64,000 nt of DNA from Selaginella tamariscina (lineage: Eukaryota; Streptophyta; Lycopodiopsida; Selaginellales; Selaginellaceae), in NCBI GenBank assembly GCA_003024785.1, contig PUQB01000081.1, positions 248,188 to 312,187 of the forward strand, given 5' to 3'. A program made the translations under genes and the position numbers. Every line of letters starts with the position of its first letter. The first letter of the stretch is position 1. Shown here piece by piece: positions 62,178 to 64,000 of the stretch. The notes below the pieces were generated by a model, which saw only the letters and a list, made by a program, of their open reading frames with translations, ran no database searches and was not told where the DNA came from.

Positions 62178-64000
62178 ATGGCGAGGAGCATGCAAGTAGC
62201 CGGGAACCCATTACATGAAAAAGTACCGTTTTTGCACGAGAAAACACCCATTTGGCTAGAGACTGTAGATGGTGCACTTCATGAAGTTGAATGGGAGGCT
62301 GCAATGCTGTTTCCACTTGTTCATAGAGAGGTTTTGCTTAATGGCTGTGGGCCGAGGGATAAGGTGATAATTGCATTGCCTGCTCAAGTTAATCCTACAA
62401 CACTCAAACTTTTGTTGGATTATTGCCGGTTTCATCAAGTTCCAGGCCGGTCTGATAAGGTAATCTCTTCTTTTCTGCATAATTCATTTCTACACATATA
62501 TAGTTACTTTCACATGTTTCACCTAAGTCTTAAGCATGGTTAAATAATACTAGTTTATTTCATAACATATAGACTTCACCAAAACATTTAATTATGAAGA
62601 TGGGATATGTACATGTACAAGTGTTATTGATATTTATTTCCCACACAAACACCATAATATTTAAATTTAGGAGACATATAGATAGATAGATAGATAAGAT
62701 AGAGAGAGAGTTTAATTATAAAGATGGCATGCATGGAGTGTGTGTACATGATATTTATTTCCCACACAAACACCATAATATTCAAATTTAGCAGACATAT
62801 AGATGGATAGATAAATAGAACCCACACAAACACTATAATATTTAAATTTAGGAGACATATAGATAGAAAGATAAATAGATAAGATAGAGAGAGAGTTTAA
62901 TTATAAAGATGGGATGCATGGTATAAATGTATATGTACATGTACAAGTGTGTGTACATGATATTTTATTTCCCACACAAACACCATAATATTTAAATATA
63001 GATGGATAGATAAATAGAACCCACACAAACACCATAATATTTAAATTTAGGAGACATATAGATAGATAAGATAGAGAGAGAGGAGTCCGGTTTTACTAAA
63101 AACATCTGTAGTAAAACATGTTTATTGGCGAAAGTATTAGCTTATAGGTTCTTTGTACTTGTATATAACCTACAAATATATTGTATAGCTGTGCACACAC
63201 GCGCGCGCACACACACACATATATAGTGTGTGTGTAAATAATGTTGTGAATTGATAGGAACGCAAACTATTTGATGAGAAATTCGTAAGGTTGGATACAA
63301 AGACACTGTGTGAGCTAACCTCAGCAGCAGATAGCCTGGATATGAAGCCTTTAGTTGATCTAACAAGTCGAGCTTTAGCTCGGATGATTGAAGGGAAAAG
63401 CCCAAGGGAAATAAGGGAAACATTTGGTCTACCTGATGATCTCACAGAGGTATATATATACATATATACATAGATACGTACACATATTTATATATATACA
63501 CGTACATATACATTTTTTATATATGAATAGACGAGTCTCTTCGTTTTTCACAGGGAAAAACTTGAACCTGTAAAGAATACTATGGATGACATGCGGATAC
63601 GATTGTTAAATCGGTTATATGCGAAGAAACGAAAGGAATTGCAAGACAAGAAACAACCGAAAGTATTCTAAATATACATTACATGTGTGGAGTTACATAT
63701 GTGTTTATACATGATGATTGTACTTGATAGTTGTCGGGTTTACAGCAATGCTCCATTGACGAGGAGAGCAGGAGAGATGACCGGTCTGTTGATGATTTGC
63801 TGTCCTTCATCGACGGAGTTGATAAAGGAGGTATGTATATCATTCTTTATAACTCATTGATGTATATATGAGTATATATATATATATGTGTGTCTATGTG
63901 CGTGTGAGTGTGTCATCTGCTTACTACTTGCTTTGTGCTTCAAAGATAAATTGGTGAAAACAGGAAAGACTAAAAGGAAGAAAAACAGGCGAAAGAAGGA
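62178..64000 (+). CDS. ASK21: SKP1-like protein, ASK20/ASK21 type (cut by window edge)
   Basis: Exons 62178-62459, 63258-63449, then 63531 or 63554 to 63662, 63746-63830 and 63946 to beyond 64000. SKP1 proteins link F-box proteins to cullin-1 in SCF ubiquitin ligases. Visible are IWLETVDGALHEVEWEAAM (BTB/POZ fold), LLLDYCRFHQVPGRSDK, DTKTLCELTSAADSLDMKPL, SREIRETFGLPDDL-type helices (here SPREIRETFGLPDDLTE), then the extension unique to the ASK20/21 subgroup: MRIRLLNRLYAKKRKELQDK, RSVDDLLSFIDG and a Lys-rich KRKKNRRKK tail. One problem: the strong acceptor TTTTTCACAG at 63553 puts exon 3 out of frame by one base, whereas an upstream AG at 63530 keeps frame but adds eight residues (TSLFVFHR). 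Stop codon lies outside the window. Confidence 0.92.
62630..63085. repeat. Minisatellite in the first coding intron of the SKP1-like gene
   Basis: Around five units containing CCCACACAAACACCATAATA, then TTTAAATTTAGGAGACATAT and a GATA-rich run (AGATAGATAG). Unit starts are near 62640, 62760, 62821, 62970 and 63020. Some units carry an extra TTTAATTATAAAGATGG segment. Confidence 0.85.

Overview
This window looks like nuclear DNA from a streptophyte, probably a land plant. The evidence is: Arabidopsis-type telomere units (AAACCCT) inside the sequence; short GT-AG introns throughout; telo-box motifs (TTAGGGTT or AACCCTAA) beside the start of every intact gene; and a plant gene set that includes a plastid ECF-type transporter subunit (ABCI12), the mitochondrial pyruvate dehydrogenase E1 alpha subunit and an ASK20/21-type SKP1 protein. 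I cannot name the species. Intergenic DNA is very AT-rich, and introns are full of CA/TG, TA and GA microsatellites.

Layout. 1-2960: an AT-rich satellite with long inverted arms, then CA/TG-rich tandem modules and interstitial telomere repeats. 2978-4440: a GC-rich island of about 30 copies of an 18-bp palindrome, GGCGGGATTAATCCCGCC, and its variants, with linkers that themselves recur as perfect inverted repeats. 4532-4618: a hairpin. 4761-7846: a spliced, frame-broken gene combining a ParB-like domain with a permuted DNA-methyltransferase-like domain; its 61-nt second intron carries a copy of the palindrome element. 8161-9305: an NIF/FCP1-like HAD phosphatase with one frame break. 10155-11887: a 1.7-kb solo LTR with a perfect target duplication. 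12170-13208: unidentified exon-like pieces. 15527-20393: a Ty3/gypsy element. 21998-23886 (-): COA1/TIM21-like mitochondrial protein. 29380-31559 (-): ABCI12. 31885-36825: a second, younger Ty3/gypsy element of the same lineage. 37980-39581 (-): MSAP/canopy-type saposin-like ER protein. 40494-42890: decayed hAT transposase. 46256-48887 (-): pyruvate dehydrogenase E1 alpha. 49-61 kb: a graveyard of the 1.7-kb LTR family (direct and inverted copies, one split by a solo LTR of another family) and a decayed gypsy pol. 62178-64000: SKP1-like gene running off the right edge.

The host genes are unrelated housekeeping functions (mitochondrial energy metabolism, plastid transport, ER folding, ubiquitin ligation) and do not form a pathway or operon. 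PDH E1 alpha, MSAP and COA1-like have every splice phase consistent. ABCI12 and the SKP1-like gene each show unexplained one-base frame problems. The most unusual region is 2978-7846, where the palindromic array and the ParB/methyltransferase-like gene share a sequence element.
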